64,000 nt of DNA. Source: UBA11891 sp003533785. GTDB taxonomy: Bacteria; Bacteroidota; Bacteroidia; Flavobacteriales; Flavobacteriaceae. Where the stretch lies: NCBI GenBank assembly GCA_949511625.1, contig CATFEX010000003.1:96403-160402 (forward strand), in the 5' to 3' direction. Positions within the stretch are counted from its first letter, which is position 1. The number at the start of each line of letters is the position of its first letter. The notes below the pieces were generated by a model. The model saw only the letters and a list, made by a program, of their open reading frames with translations, had not been told where the DNA came from and ran no database searches. Below, piece after piece: positions 1-9,436 of the stretch. The translations under genes and the position numbers were made by a program.

Positions 1-162
1 AGCTATGAAATTAAACTTTTGAAAAGTGAATATCAATTCTTCATAAAAGCCACCAATAAGAGCAACCAACCCTCCAGATACTCCCGGAATTTTGTTTACC
101 GTACCCATTGCTATTCCTTTTAGAAGCAAATAGCTTCTATCCCATAGGCTGCGTTCTTTCAT
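1..162 (-). CDS. DUF368 (PopT-like) membrane protein, second copy, 3' part cut by window edge
   Basis: Only the first 54 codons are in the window; the gene runs off the left edge without a stop. The translated start carries the family signature: GIAMGTVNKIPGVSGG, then ALIGGFYEELI, which lines up with GLADLVPGVSGGT and ALLSGIYEEFI in the gene just upstream. DUF368 proteins include PopT, reported as a translocase that returns undecaprenyl phosphate across the inner membrane for envelope synthesis; that role is inferred here from family only. The ATG overlaps the stop of the upstream paralogue in an ATGA (159-162), so the two are probably translationally coupled. The copies have diverged around the signature (ADLVPG versus TVNKIPG). 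Confidence 0.85.
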   Translation of the reverse strand, partial: MKERSLWDRSYLLLKGIAMGTVNKIPGVSGGLVALIGGFYEELIFTFQKFNFIA

Positions 163-1106
163 AATCTGTTTACTCTGTTCTTAAAGATCTCCAATCCCCA
201 TAAGGTAGCTGCACCCATACCAAAAAATAAAAGGGCCCACTCCCATTGAGACGAATGGGGATAGTTGCCAGGCCAAACCGCTGAATAGAGATACCGGACT
301 TTTTTTTCAATCACCCATTCTTCTACGATCTGCCAAGGCCAAATTTTATGAAGGGCGCCTAGCATTAGTCCAATCAACAAGGCCATTGTTTGGGCGTAAT
401 GGTGTTTTAAGAACCAACGTATTACACGAGAAAAAATCAGCAACCCCATAACGATTCCCACTAGAAACAAAAAAAGTTTGCCATAAACTAGTGGAGCAAT
501 TTCTCCTTGAATTAATGCGTCTTTCGCTTGGTTGACTAGGCTTAAAATAGGGCCATAAGCGCCAAGAACTAATAGGATGTAAGCTCCGGAAAGACCGGGT
601 AGAATCATAGCACTGATGGCTACAAAGCCACAAAAGAATAGATAATAAGGAGAAATGGAGCCCGAAGACGGAATGAGTTGGGTACTGAAAAAGGAGAGTA
701 TTGCCCCAAATAGGAGCCAACTAAAGCTGGATATAGTCCATGAAATTATTCTTTTAAAAAGAATAACAATACTGACCAGAAGGACTCCAAAAAAAAAGGA
801 AAAAAGTAAGATTTGATGCTTTGAGAGTAAGTATTCAATTAAAGATGAAAATAATATAATACTTGTTATTATTCCCAAAAAAACACTGGTAAGAAAAGAG
901 CCATTACAGGCTTTCCAAAAAGTAGGAATTCCTTCTTCTTTTAGTACGTTTAGGAGTTTGGGGCGAAGATTATTCAAGCTTTCAATGAATTCCTCATAGA
1001 TTCCTGACAGAAGTGCAATGGTTCCACCGGAGACCCCAGGAACCAAATCCGCAAGACCCATCATCATTCCTTTGCAGTAATTTAACACATATTTTTTCAA
1101 CACCAT
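159..1106 (-). CDS. DUF368 domain membrane protein (PopT-like polyprenyl-phosphate translocase family)
   Basis: A 315-residue polytopic inner-membrane protein with many hydrophobic segments. GLADLVPGVSGGT near residues 17-29 is the DUF368 signature, and a second PGLSG motif near residue 170 suggests the internal repeat typical of the family. The family includes PopT, proposed to flip undecaprenyl phosphate back to the cytoplasmic face so that peptidoglycan and O-antigen synthesis can reuse the carrier. It lies at the 3' end of the relA/SpoT-fur-purA-ostA-aminotransferase-TPR run, 46 bases after the TPR gene, and overlaps a second DUF368 gene by 4 bases. The domain call is firm; the substrate is inferred. 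Confidence 0.88.
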   Translation of the reverse strand: MVLKKYVLNYCKGMMMGLADLVPGVSGGTIALLSGIYEEFIESLNNLRPKLLNVLKEEGIPTFWKACNGSFLTSVFLGIITSIILFSSLIEYLLSKHQILLFSFFFGVLLVSIVILFKRIISWTISSFSWLLFGAILSFFSTQLIPSSGSISPYYLFFCGFVAISAMILPGLSGAYILLVLGAYGPILSLVNQAKDALIQGEIAPLVYGKLFLFLVGIVMGLLIFSRVIRWFLKHHYAQTMALLIGLMLGALHKIWPWQIVEEWVIEKKVRYLYSAVWPGNYPHSSQWEWALLFFGMGAATLWGLEIFKNRVNRL

Positions 1107-1152
1107 CTAATTGCAAAGCAAAGGTAGGAATTAATTTGCCTGATGTTTTGAC

Positions 1153-2508
1153 TTATGACTTCACTACAAGATTAGGAAAAAAGTGAGCCATCTGTGCCAC
1201 TAAGGATTGGTCCTTACTAAAAGCCCTATTAAAGTATTGGCTTTCATCTTTTTTACCGAGTGTGTGGTAGCATCCTGCTACCCGAATAGCAATGGAAGCG
1301 GTTTCTGGATAAAATTCTCGTGCTTGAAGTCCAATTTTAAGTGCTTTATTCCATTCTTGGAGATGGAGTAGAGAATCGATCCATTGTATCCAAGACTCCA
1401 ATTCATAATTGCCCAGAGCAACCGTGTTTTCGTAAGCATAGTCAGCTTCGGAATAGTGTTTCATGGAATAATGGATTTCTCCATTTTTTTTCCATAATTG
1501 CACGCTATCCTCATTGGCTTGAAGTCCTTTCTTACAATAATAAAGTGCTTTTTCGTTATTATTTTCTTTTAGGAAGAAATCAATTAGTCCCATCCATGAT
1601 TTTTCAAAATGAGGTTCTAAATGGATGGATTCTTTGAGAAAGTTTACCCCAAGCTGTTTGTTGCCAAGTTGGAGATGACACACTCCTATACGATGATACG
1701 CATAGCCTCCTGGATCGCTGGTTTGCATGGCAATTTGATAGTTCTCTATGGCTTCATTGAGTCTTCCTAGTTGCTCAAGTAATTTCCCTTTTTCTACGTA
1801 GGCTCCTGTAAATGTATCATCACTAATGAGTGCAAATTCGTAAGCAGAAAGCGCTTCTTCATAACGCTTCGTTTGGGTGTATATTTTACCCAGTTGATGC
1901 CAAGCCACTTCGCAATATGGATGTTCTTCAAGCACCTCGTTTAAAATAAAAATAGCTTCTTGGGGCTTTTCCAAATGTTCAAAGCAATAAAGGATATTAT
2001 AGAGCGACTGATAATCTAGGGGAGTTTCTTTTAAGCACAGTTTAAAATATTTGGCTGCTGCTTCATAATTTTCAACTAGGAGATATTCCATTCCCAGCAA
2101 AGACCAAACATCAAGGGGATCCTCTGTAAGTAATAAAGCTCTATTGAGCATAGCAATGGCTTCTTGGTGTTCCTTTCGTTTGGAGTGTATGTTGGCCCGT
2201 TGAAGAAAGACCTCTTCATTTTGTGGCGACAATTGATCTACTAGGTTAAGTAATGACTCAGCTTCACTGAACTCTGAATCAAATACAAAAAGTTCACTTT
2301 TGACTAAGAGTAATTCAATGTTGTTTGGGTGCTGTTCCAATCCAAGTTTTAGAGCCCGTTTGGCCATATTATTTTGGCCATTATCAAGATAATGTTGGGT
2401 GATAGTCTCGAATTCTTGGGCGTCGAAGTATTGTATTTTATCTGTTTTGAGCATTTGCTCAAACTTGATGACACTTGCTCCAGCAGGGTCCGAAAATTCG
2501 TCGTACAT
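1153..2508 (-). CDS. Tetratricopeptide repeat protein
   Basis: A soluble protein of about 451 residues built almost entirely from TPR helices: repeated patterns such as A-x-x-x-x-x-L-x-x-x-P and W-x-x-L-G-x-x-Y-x-x-x-x-x-Y-x-x-A over roughly residues 30-430. There is no signal peptide, so it is probably cytoplasmic, serving as a protein interaction scaffold; the partner is unknown. The reading frame stays open to an ATG at 2565, but those extra 19 residues are hydrophobic and not TPR-like, so I prefer the ATG at 2508 (MYDEF). It lies between the class III aminotransferase and DUF368 genes on the same strand and is probably co-transcribed with them. Confidence 0.85.
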   Translation of the reverse strand: MYDEFSDPAGASVIKFEQMLKTDKIQYFDAQEFETITQHYLDNGQNNMAKRALKLGLEQHPNNIELLLVKSELFVFDSEFSEAESLLNLVDQLSPQNEEVFLQRANIHSKRKEHQEAIAMLNRALLLTEDPLDVWSLLGMEYLLVENYEAAAKYFKLCLKETPLDYQSLYNILYCFEHLEKPQEAIFILNEVLEEHPYCEVAWHQLGKIYTQTKRYEEALSAYEFALISDDTFTGAYVEKGKLLEQLGRLNEAIENYQIAMQTSDPGGYAYHRIGVCHLQLGNKQLGVNFLKESIHLEPHFEKSWMGLIDFFLKENNNEKALYYCKKGLQANEDSVQLWKKNGEIHYSMKHYSEADYAYENTVALGNYELESWIQWIDSLLHLQEWNKALKIGLQAREFYPETASIAIRVAGCYHTLGKKDESQYFNRAFSKDQSLVAQMAHFFPNLVVKS

Positions 2509-2583
2509 GGATTTCTTAGTTTGAACTAAGGTAGATAACCCTATACCCCAAAGTTGGCCTTCCAAGTCTTTGTTTTCAACAAA

Positions 2584-3774
2584 TTAATTAACAGTGTCGG
2601 GCAATGTATCTAAAACATGGAGCAATATGTGACATCCTTTTTTTATTTCAGACGTAGATATGGTAAGGGGTGGCGAGATTCGAATTGCTTTTTTTTCCCA
2701 TAATAACCAAAAGAGAATCAATCCCTCTTTCAAACAACGTAAAACAACTTGATTTGCTACCTCTGCATTGACAAAAATAGGGGCTAGCATGAGGCCAGTT
2801 CCATTGATCTGTTTAATCTTTGGATGATGTAACAACTCTCGAAATAAAGCTTCTTTTTCTGGGATCGCCTCCATTAGCCGACTTTCCAGTATGGTACTTA
2901 AAGTGGCTTCTGCTGCAGCGGAAATGAGTGGATTACCACCAAAAGTAGTAATATGCCCCAGTTTGGGATTGATGGTCAAGCATTCCATGATCTCTTTGGA
3001 GCTGGCAAAGGCCCCAATAGGAACCCCTCCGCCCATGCCTTTGCCCATGACAAGGATGTCAGGAACAATAGTACTATTCATAAAGGCAAATAAGGCTCCA
3101 GTTCGCCCAAAGCCGGGTTGAATTTCGTCTAAAATGAGCAATGCCCCGGTAGCTTCACAACGTTCCTTAACGGCCTTTAGGTAGTCCTTTTCAGGCTGTA
3201 TAAACCCAGCTCCTCCTTGAATGGTCTCAAGAATTACTGCCGCTGTTTTGTGGCCGATTTTATGAAGATCTTCTTCGGCATTAAACCGAATAAAATCAAC
3301 GTTGGGGAGCAGGGGTCCGTATCCTTTTTTAATTTCTTCATAACCGGTCAGACTCAATGAACCGTGGGTACTTCCATGGTAGGAATTCAATGCACCAATT
3401 AATTCGTCTCGTCCGGTATATCGTTTCGCCATTTTGAGCGCCCCTTCGATTGCTTCGGTTCCTGAATTGGTTAAATAGACTTGTTCCAAGGGCTGGGGGA
3501 GGGCATTGATAAGTTTTTTCGATAAGCGAACGGAGGGGCCTTGGGCAAATTCCCCATATACCATTACGTGCAAATATTTACGACTTTGACGACGCAACGC
3601 TCGAACGACTCTTGGATGACGATGTCCCAAGCTGCAAGCCGAGACTCCCGCAACAAAGTCTAGATATTTATTGCCTTTTTCATCCCATATATAGCTTCCC
3701 TTGGCTTTAGCGATTTCTATCCCTAAAGGATTGGGAGTAGTTCGTGCTTGATATTGGAGAAAATCTGCTATCAT
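2584..3774 (-). CDS. Class III PLP-dependent aminotransferase (acetylornithine/GABA type)
   Basis: A 396-residue fold-type I aminotransferase. Visible landmarks are the N-terminal DEKGNKYLDFVAGV strand, the phosphate-binding NSGTEAIEGA near 103-112, LILDEIQPGFGRTG near 213-226 with the cofactor-binding Asp, and the Schiff-base Lys in VMGKGMGGGVPIGAF near residue 245. Length and motifs fit the ArgD/ornithine/4-aminobutyrate aminotransferase group. Substrate cannot be settled from sequence, and no arginine biosynthesis genes are adjacent. Its start overlaps the stop of the upstream OstA-like gene by 4 bases (3771-3774), indicating co-translation. Family call is strong. Confidence 0.92.
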   Translation of the reverse strand: MIADFLQYQARTTPNPLGIEIAKAKGSYIWDEKGNKYLDFVAGVSACSLGHRHPRVVRALRRQSRKYLHVMVYGEFAQGPSVRLSKKLINALPQPLEQVYLTNSGTEAIEGALKMAKRYTGRDELIGALNSYHGSTHGSLSLTGYEEIKKGYGPLLPNVDFIRFNAEEDLHKIGHKTAAVILETIQGGAGFIQPEKDYLKAVKERCEATGALLILDEIQPGFGRTGALFAFMNSTIVPDILVMGKGMGGGVPIGAFASSKEIMECLTINPKLGHITTFGGNPLISAAAEATLSTILESRLMEAIPEKEALFRELLHHPKIKQINGTGLMLAPIFVNAEVANQVVLRCLKEGLILFWLLWEKKAIRISPPLTISTSEIKKGCHILLHVLDTLPDTVN

Positions 3775-5420
3775 TCTTGGGGAGCGTTGAATTCTTCAGG
3801 TAAAGAAATTCCTTTTATTTTAGGTAGGATGAGCTCCAAGTCTTCTTGACTGAATAAATCAATCTTTCTTCTAGGACGTTCCTCATCCCTCCAAAGAAAC
3901 CCTTTAAATATTCTTTCATTGGGGTCAATTTTGAATTCTGGAAAGACATCGCCTCCAGGGCTGACCAAAAAAGTGATGTTTTCAATGCCATCGTCTCCCA
4001 TTTGCATTTCTAAGGCACTACACAATGTTTTATTGATCCCAATAAGCTCATTGTCTTCATCTGAATAGAGATAATAAATAACTTGGGTATTTTTCTCTAC
4101 ATAGATGTTTTCTAGACCACCTTCTTCAAAACTACCATTTAGCAATCCCCCCTTTATTTGATTAAAACCATCGTCGCTTAAAGAGTCTTTTTCAATGACG
4201 AATACATTTCCTCGAATTTTCAGAGAATCCAATTTTTTGGTTTGCAAGTTAGATAGCAGCTCGATTTCGTCTCCAGACATTTGACTATTGCCAAACCACA
4301 TCACAGGATTACGTCCGGTAAGGTCTTTTTCTGTAAACACCCTTTTTTCTCTATTAGTCAATGGCTTTTTGTACAATCGTATTCGACCATTGGTTTCATT
4401 AAAATAAATGGAGTCTGACTTGGCTCTCATATCAGACTTCAGTACTCTCACATCGTAAAAACCACGAAGAATTCTTTGGGTATCTGGTCCAGTTGCGATG
4501 AGGGTATCGGCATGGATAAAGAGAGAATCATTTTCAATAATATTTGTTGCCACAGCTCTTCTGGTAATGATGGCAGAATCCTTAGCTTTAAATATTTCAC
4601 CGTAATGTCCTTGAATAAGGGATTGATTTAGTGTATCCAGTATACGAACCCGATTGGTTCCAGAAGCATATTCTTTTTCATTTTCAAAATAGAGACTGTC
4701 TCCATTAATTATCTTCCCGTCATAATCAATTTGTGCATTTTTTTCAAAATTTCCTTTTTGAGCTTTCATGTTATAGAACCCTCGTTCGCTAAATATGGTG
4801 TAATCTATTCCTTCTATGGTTGAGGGTCCATAGAAATAGGCGTAATCCACCTCTGTAAAATAGTCTAGCTGTTGCGCATTGACTTTGTATTCTGGGTTAT
4901 CGATTTTGACGTTGTAGAGAAAACGATATTTGTTCTCATCCATAAAATAGATGCCTCTGTTACTTGTCAAGGTACTTTCTTCATCTACTATTTTTCCATA
5001 GCTATTGTAGAAGGCTTTATTGGCGATCCGATCCAAATACAAAGTATCCGTCTCTAAAGTCATGTCTGGTTTTTTTAGGACAACTTTTCCCCAGGCTTTG
5101 GCTTGTCGTGTTCCTCCTTCATACTCTATAAATTGACACGTCAGCTTGAGGCTATCTCCCTGGGTAAAAACAACCTCTCCTTGCGCTTTAAAAAAGTTGC
5201 GTTTAGCGTAAAAATAAGCACGGTCAGAGACAACCAGAGCCCCTTCATGAAATAGATGAACCCTTTGTGAGGTGTCGCTTAGTAGGATTGTTGCTCCTGG
5301 AAATCGTTCTTGATCTTGTTGGGAACTTCCTGCTTTTTGGATTTCAATAATTTTAGTCTCTTGAGCCCATGAGAAAGTTGTCACAAGCAAACTGAGACCA
5401 AAAGAAAACAAGGATTTCAT
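3771..5420 (-). CDS. OstA/LptA-like periplasmic protein
   Basis: A 549-residue secreted protein with an N-terminal signal peptide (hydrophobic core SLFSFGLSLLVTTFSWA, cleavage after WAQ). The rest is a long series of short beta-strand repeats of the OstA/LptA jelly-roll type, with recurrent patterns like A-x-x-x-G-x-V and D-S-L-Y-F near 60-330. OstA-like domains carry lipopolysaccharide between inner and outer membrane, so an envelope-transport role is likely, though this Bacteroidota version is much longer than E. coli LptA. It follows purA by 12 bases and overlaps the aminotransferase start. No lptB, lptF or lptG is adjacent. Confidence 0.82.
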   Translation of the reverse strand: MKSLFSFGLSLLVTTFSWAQETKIIEIQKAGSSQQDQERFPGATILLSDTSQRVHLFHEGALVVSDRAYFYAKRNFFKAQGEVVFTQGDSLKLTCQFIEYEGGTRQAKAWGKVVLKKPDMTLETDTLYLDRIANKAFYNSYGKIVDEESTLTSNRGIYFMDENKYRFLYNVKIDNPEYKVNAQQLDYFTEVDYAYFYGPSTIEGIDYTIFSERGFYNMKAQKGNFEKNAQIDYDGKIINGDSLYFENEKEYASGTNRVRILDTLNQSLIQGHYGEIFKAKDSAIITRRAVATNIIENDSLFIHADTLIATGPDTQRILRGFYDVRVLKSDMRAKSDSIYFNETNGRIRLYKKPLTNREKRVFTEKDLTGRNPVMWFGNSQMSGDEIELLSNLQTKKLDSLKIRGNVFVIEKDSLSDDGFNQIKGGLLNGSFEEGGLENIYVEKNTQVIYYLYSDEDNELIGINKTLCSALEMQMGDDGIENITFLVSPGGDVFPEFKIDPNERIFKGFLWRDEERPRRKIDLFSQEDLELILPKIKGISLPEEFNAPQE

Positions 5421-5432
5421 AATCCAGTATGT

Positions 5433-6701
5433 TTAGCGGAAAATGGTTTGTTTGCGATCGGGGCCAACGGAAACAATTTTAATAGGGGTTTCCAGTTCTT
5501 TTTCTAAATAATCGATGTAGGATTTAAAATTGACTGGAAATTCTGTTTCATTGGTCATGGCGGTCAAGTCTTCTTCCCAACCATCGATTTCATTCCAAAT
5601 GGGCTGGATGCTGGGATCTGAAAGATCAAATGGAAGATGAGCAACCGGACCATCCGAGGTGTTGTATGCGGTACATACCTTTAGGGAGGCAAAACCAGAG
5701 AGTACGTCTCCTTTCATCATCATCAATTGCGTGACTCCATTCACACGTATAGCGTATTTTAAAGCTACCAAATCCAACCATCCACAGCGTCTGGCCCGTC
5801 CTGTAGTAGCCCCAAATTCATGTCCTATTTTTCCCATCCGTTCTCCGTTCTCATCAAATAATTCGGTTGGGAATGGCCCGCTTCCTACTCGGGTAGTGTA
5901 GGCTTTAAAAATTCCAAATACATCTTGGATTGTGTTGGGTGCAATTCCAAGCCCTGTACAGGCTCCTGCTGCAGTTGTTGTGGAAGAAGTTACAAAAGGA
6001 TAAGTGCCAAAATCAACATCCAAAAGAGAGCCTTGTGCGCCCTCTGCAAGAATTTTCTTTCCCGCTTTTTGTGCTTGATGAAGATAGTTTTCACTATCAA
6101 CAATCTGGCATTGCTTTAAGCTGTCTAAACTCGAAAAGAAATCTTTTTCCATTTCTTTCAAATCGTATTCCAAATCAACTTTGTAGTTTTTAAGAAGCCG
6201 AATGTGCTTCTTTACAAGAGCTTGGTACCGATCTTCCCAGTTAACCGCAAGGATATCCCCCACACGAATGCCATTACGTCCCGTCTTATCCATATAGGTG
6301 GGGCCAATCCCTTTAAGCGTAGATCCTATTTTTGCTTTTCCTTTAGCTGTTTCAGAGGCAGCATCCAACAATCGGTGTGTGGGCAATATCAGATGAGCTT
6401 TTTTGGAGATTAAAAGCTTTTTAGTAAAGTCGATTTCAAAACTAGACAGTCCTTCGATTTCTTTTTTAAAGATCACAGGATCAATAACCACTCCATTACC
6501 GATGAGATTGATTGCTGTGGGATGAAAAATTCCAGAGGGAATTGTATGGAGAACATGTTTATGCCCCTCAAACTCAAGGGTATGACCCGCATTGGGTCCC
6601 CCTTGAAAACGGGCAATAATATCATAGGACTGGGTGAGAACATCTACTATTTTTCCTTTGCCCTCATCGCCCCATTGCAGGCCGAGTAATAAATCTACCA
6701 T
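5433..6701 (-). CDS. purA: Adenylosuccinate synthetase
   Basis: Full-length 422-residue enzyme of AMP synthesis: it joins IMP and aspartate using GTP to give adenylosuccinate. The N-terminal GTP-binding loop reads LQWGDEGKGK (residues 8-17), followed by GGPNAGHT and the signature stretch LKGIGPTYMDKTGR. The C-terminal base-binding region GPDRKQTI is present. It is placed between a Fur-family gene (12 bases upstream) and the OstA-like gene (12 bases downstream), all on the minus strand, as part of a long likely operon headed by RelA/SpoT. Nothing unusual in motifs or length. Confidence 0.98.
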   Translation of the reverse strand: MVDLLLGLQWGDEGKGKIVDVLTQSYDIIARFQGGPNAGHTLEFEGHKHVLHTIPSGIFHPTAINLIGNGVVIDPVIFKKEIEGLSSFEIDFTKKLLISKKAHLILPTHRLLDAASETAKGKAKIGSTLKGIGPTYMDKTGRNGIRVGDILAVNWEDRYQALVKKHIRLLKNYKVDLEYDLKEMEKDFFSSLDSLKQCQIVDSENYLHQAQKAGKKILAEGAQGSLLDVDFGTYPFVTSSTTTAAGACTGLGIAPNTIQDVFGIFKAYTTRVGSGPFPTELFDENGERMGKIGHEFGATTGRARRCGWLDLVALKYAIRVNGVTQLMMMKGDVLSGFASLKVCTAYNTSDGPVAHLPFDLSDPSIQPIWNEIDGWEEDLTAMTNETEFPVNFKSYIDYLEKELETPIKIVSVGPDRKQTIFR

Positions 6702-6713
6702 AGGGGTGTGTTG

Positions 6714-7169
6714 CTAATTGGTGTCTTGTTTTTTAGTGCCGTAAAAGTATAAAGAATGGTTGTGAATTTCGATATCAAAGATGTCCTCAATAGTTTTTTT
6801 TATTTGTTGAATACGTGGGTCACAGAACTCTTTAACTTCACCAGAATCGGTGAAAATGATATGGTCGTGTTGTCGATCAAAATATGACTTTTCATAGTGC
6901 GATTGGTTGGACCCACCAAACTGATGTTTTCGAACAAGTCCGCATTCCAAAAGAAGTTCAATGGTGTTGTAGAGTGTGGCTCGACTTACACGATAGTTTT
7001 TATTTTTCATATTCAAATAGAGCGACTCGATATCAAAGTGCTCTTGACTGTCGTATATTTCGTAAAGGATGGCAAAACGCTCTGGAGTTTTGCGGTGGCC
7101 ATGCTTGTTGAGGTAGTTAACAAATACCTCCTTTACAATTTCTTGTGGGTTTTTGGTCTGAGTTGCCAT
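6714..7169 (-). CDS. Fur-family transcriptional regulator
   Basis: A 151-residue regulator with the Fur winged-helix at the N-terminus (HRKTPERFAILYEIY, then SRATLYNTIELLLECGLV recognition region) and a C-terminal metal-sensing dimer domain. The HDH of RQHDHIIF aligns with the conserved Fur metal ligands. The usual CxxC structural zinc pair after this motif is absent: the segment reads FTDSGEV. A single Cys remains in EFCDPRI. It may therefore be iron-, zinc- or peroxide-responsive; the sequence does not decide. It lies between relA/SpoT (23 bases upstream) and purA, which suggests it is made as part of a housekeeping operon rather than with iron-uptake genes. Confidence 0.9.
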   Translation of the reverse strand: MATQTKNPQEIVKEVFVNYLNKHGHRKTPERFAILYEIYDSQEHFDIESLYLNMKNKNYRVSRATLYNTIELLLECGLVRKHQFGGSNQSHYEKSYFDRQHDHIIFTDSGEVKEFCDPRIQQIKKTIEDIFDIEIHNHSLYFYGTKKQDTN

Positions 7170-7192
7170 AAAACAAATATAAGGTATCTCCC

Positions 7193-9400
7193 TTAATCCC
7201 GAATCACTTTTTCAATTCCTTGAAGCTTCTTTAAGTGATCTACTAACTTTTTGAGGATGGTTTTATTTTTGACACGAACACTAATTCTGCCTTCAAAAAC
7301 TCCGTCTTCTGCTTCAAAAGATATTTTACTGATATCAACATGCATGGTGTTGGAGATAAGCTGGGTTACTTCGTTGACTAGTCCCATATTATCAATTCCA
7401 GATAAAATTAACTTTGCAGAGTACTCCTCTGCGGAGGAGTCCATCCAACGTGCATCAATGATGCGATAGGCATAGTTGGCATTCAAGGCAATGGCATTGG
7501 GACAATCTTTCTGATGTACTTTAATCCCGTCTCCCACAGTGACAAAACCAAAAACAGGGTCTCCTGGAATGGGATTGCAACAATGGGCTCGGCTATACGC
7601 CAGCATTTCTTTTTCTTTCCCAAACACCAATTTGTCATAGTTGGGAATGGGTTGCGTGTTCTTGGCTTGCCCTGTCCTTTTTTGAAAATTTCTAATTCGT
7701 TTTTTAAAAAAGGTCAAGAAGGTATTGGTGTAATCGCCTGCAAAATTCTTGATGTCTTTATTACTCAGCTTGCCAACCCCCACTTTATAAAATAAATCTT
7801 GCGACGTATTTACTTTAAAATACCTTACCATGTAACGGAGGCATTTGTCGTCCATCGTGACTTTTAGATGTTTGAGTTTGCGTCGAAGGGATTCTTTACC
7901 TTCTGAGGCGATTCGCTTTTTCTCTTCATTAAGTGAGGATTTGATCTTGGAGCGAGCCCTAGAAGTAATTACAAAATCTATCCAGTTGGCGGTGGGTTTA
8001 ACACTATCTGACGTAATAATATCTACCTGATCGCCACTTTTTAACTGATAACTCAGAGGAACCAATTTGTTATTGACACGCGCACCTCTTGTTTTAATCC
8101 CAATTTCTGTATGTACATGAAAAGCAAAATCTAGAGCTGTTGCCCCTTTAGGGAGCGATTTTAATTCCCCTTTAGGAGTGAATACAAAAATTTCTTTCGA
8201 ATAGAGATTCAGTTTAAAATCCTGTACAAAATCAACAGCATCTGTATTGTTATTTTCTAGAACCTCCTGTAATCGATCCAACCAGGTTTCTATTCCAATT
8301 TCTTTTTGTTCTCCTTGTTTGTACTTGTAGTGCGCTGCGTAGCCTCTTTCAGCAATTTCGTGCATTCGTTCAGAACGGATTTGTACTTCCACCCATTTTT
8401 GATCGGGCCCCATTACGGTAATATGTAAGGCTTCGTAGCCTGTGGATTTGGGCGCAGTGATCCAGTCTCTAAGTCGCGTTGGGTTAGGAACAAAATGATC
8501 CGTGATTATTGAGTATATTTTCCAAGCGATAAATTTCTCTTCAGCGGGATTCGATTTATAGATAACACGAATGGCAAACTTGTCAAAAATCTGCTCAAAG
8601 GGTACATTTTGTTTTAGCATTTTCTTGTGGATCGAAAAAATCGATTTGCTTCGCCCTTTTATTTCATATTTTGGTAATTCTTTATCGAGTGCGTCATGAA
8701 CCAAATTGGTGAATGATTCGATATAGGCGTCTTGAACGACTTTATCTTCTTCAATATTAATTTTAATCCGATCGTACTGCTCTGGTTCGGTGTATTTGAA
8801 ACCCAAATCCTCTAAATTTGTTTTGACGTTGTATAATCCGATACGATGGGCCAGGGGCGCATATATATACAAGGTTTCAGAAGCGATTTTCACTTGTTTG
8901 TATTCGGCCAGTCCGTCTAGTGTCATCATATTGTGAAGGCGATCCGCAATTTTGATAATAATCACACGGACATCATCGTGAAGCGTTAGCAACATTTTCC
9001 TGAAGTTCTCTGCTTGCAACGAAACGTCTTTATCTTTTTTAAGGTGAGATATCTTGGTCAAGCCATGAACGATTCGGGTAACGGTGCTGCCGACTAAGCG
9101 CTCCAAATCATCAAGCGTATAGTCGGTATCTTCCACGACATCGTGGAGTAGGGCGGCTGCAATGGAAGTGGCATCCAAGCCTATTTGTTCTGCTACAATT
9201 TTGGCAACACCTATAGGATGGAATATATAGGCCTCACCCGTTTTTCTACGTTGGGTTTTGTGGGCATCAACCGCTGTATCAAATGCGGTGCGAATTAGCT
9301 TTTTGTCAGCATTAGAAAGTGTTTGATAGCTAACGCGCAATAGTTCTTTATACTGCTGTGCAATTTCTTTATTCTCTTTTTCTGTGTCAATAGCTATCAT
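7193..9400 (-). CDS. Bifunctional (p)ppGpp synthetase/hydrolase, RelA/SpoT family
   Basis: A 735-residue RSH enzyme that makes and degrades the alarmone (p)ppGpp. Domain order: HD hydrolase (YIFHP; AALLHDVVEDTDY near 83-95; IKIADRLHNMM near 150), synthetase domain (RDWITAPKSTGYEALH and EVQIRSERMHEIAERGYAAH near 310-365), TGS domain (FVFTPKGELKSLPKGATALDF), then a C-terminal ACT domain near 660-735. The HD residues are intact, so hydrolase activity is expected; both activities are inferred from family. It heads a long same-strand run reaching the DUF368 genes. The 36-base gap to the upstream methyltransferase shows no terminator. Confidence 0.96.
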   Translation of the reverse strand: MIAIDTEKENKEIAQQYKELLRVSYQTLSNADKKLIRTAFDTAVDAHKTQRRKTGEAYIFHPIGVAKIVAEQIGLDATSIAAALLHDVVEDTDYTLDDLERLVGSTVTRIVHGLTKISHLKKDKDVSLQAENFRKMLLTLHDDVRVIIIKIADRLHNMMTLDGLAEYKQVKIASETLYIYAPLAHRIGLYNVKTNLEDLGFKYTEPEQYDRIKINIEEDKVVQDAYIESFTNLVHDALDKELPKYEIKGRSKSIFSIHKKMLKQNVPFEQIFDKFAIRVIYKSNPAEEKFIAWKIYSIITDHFVPNPTRLRDWITAPKSTGYEALHITVMGPDQKWVEVQIRSERMHEIAERGYAAHYKYKQGEQKEIGIETWLDRLQEVLENNNTDAVDFVQDFKLNLYSKEIFVFTPKGELKSLPKGATALDFAFHVHTEIGIKTRGARVNNKLVPLSYQLKSGDQVDIITSDSVKPTANWIDFVITSRARSKIKSSLNEEKKRIASEGKESLRRKLKHLKVTMDDKCLRYMVRYFKVNTSQDLFYKVGVGKLSNKDIKNFAGDYTNTFLTFFKKRIRNFQKRTGQAKNTQPIPNYDKLVFGKEKEMLAYSRAHCCNPIPGDPVFGFVTVGDGIKVHQKDCPNAIALNANYAYRIIDARWMDSSAEEYSAKLILSGIDNMGLVNEVTQLISNTMHVDISKISFEAEDGVFEGRISVRVKNKTILKKLVDHLKKLQGIEKVIRD

Positions 9401-9436
9401 CCTACACTAAGGTACCAATTTCGTGTCAAATCCTTG

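Noticed and set aside
346..720. Open reading frame of 124 residues on the minus strand
   Set aside because: It lies in another frame within the DUF368 gene on the same strand; composition is rich in Ser, Arg and Trp with no domain-like pattern.
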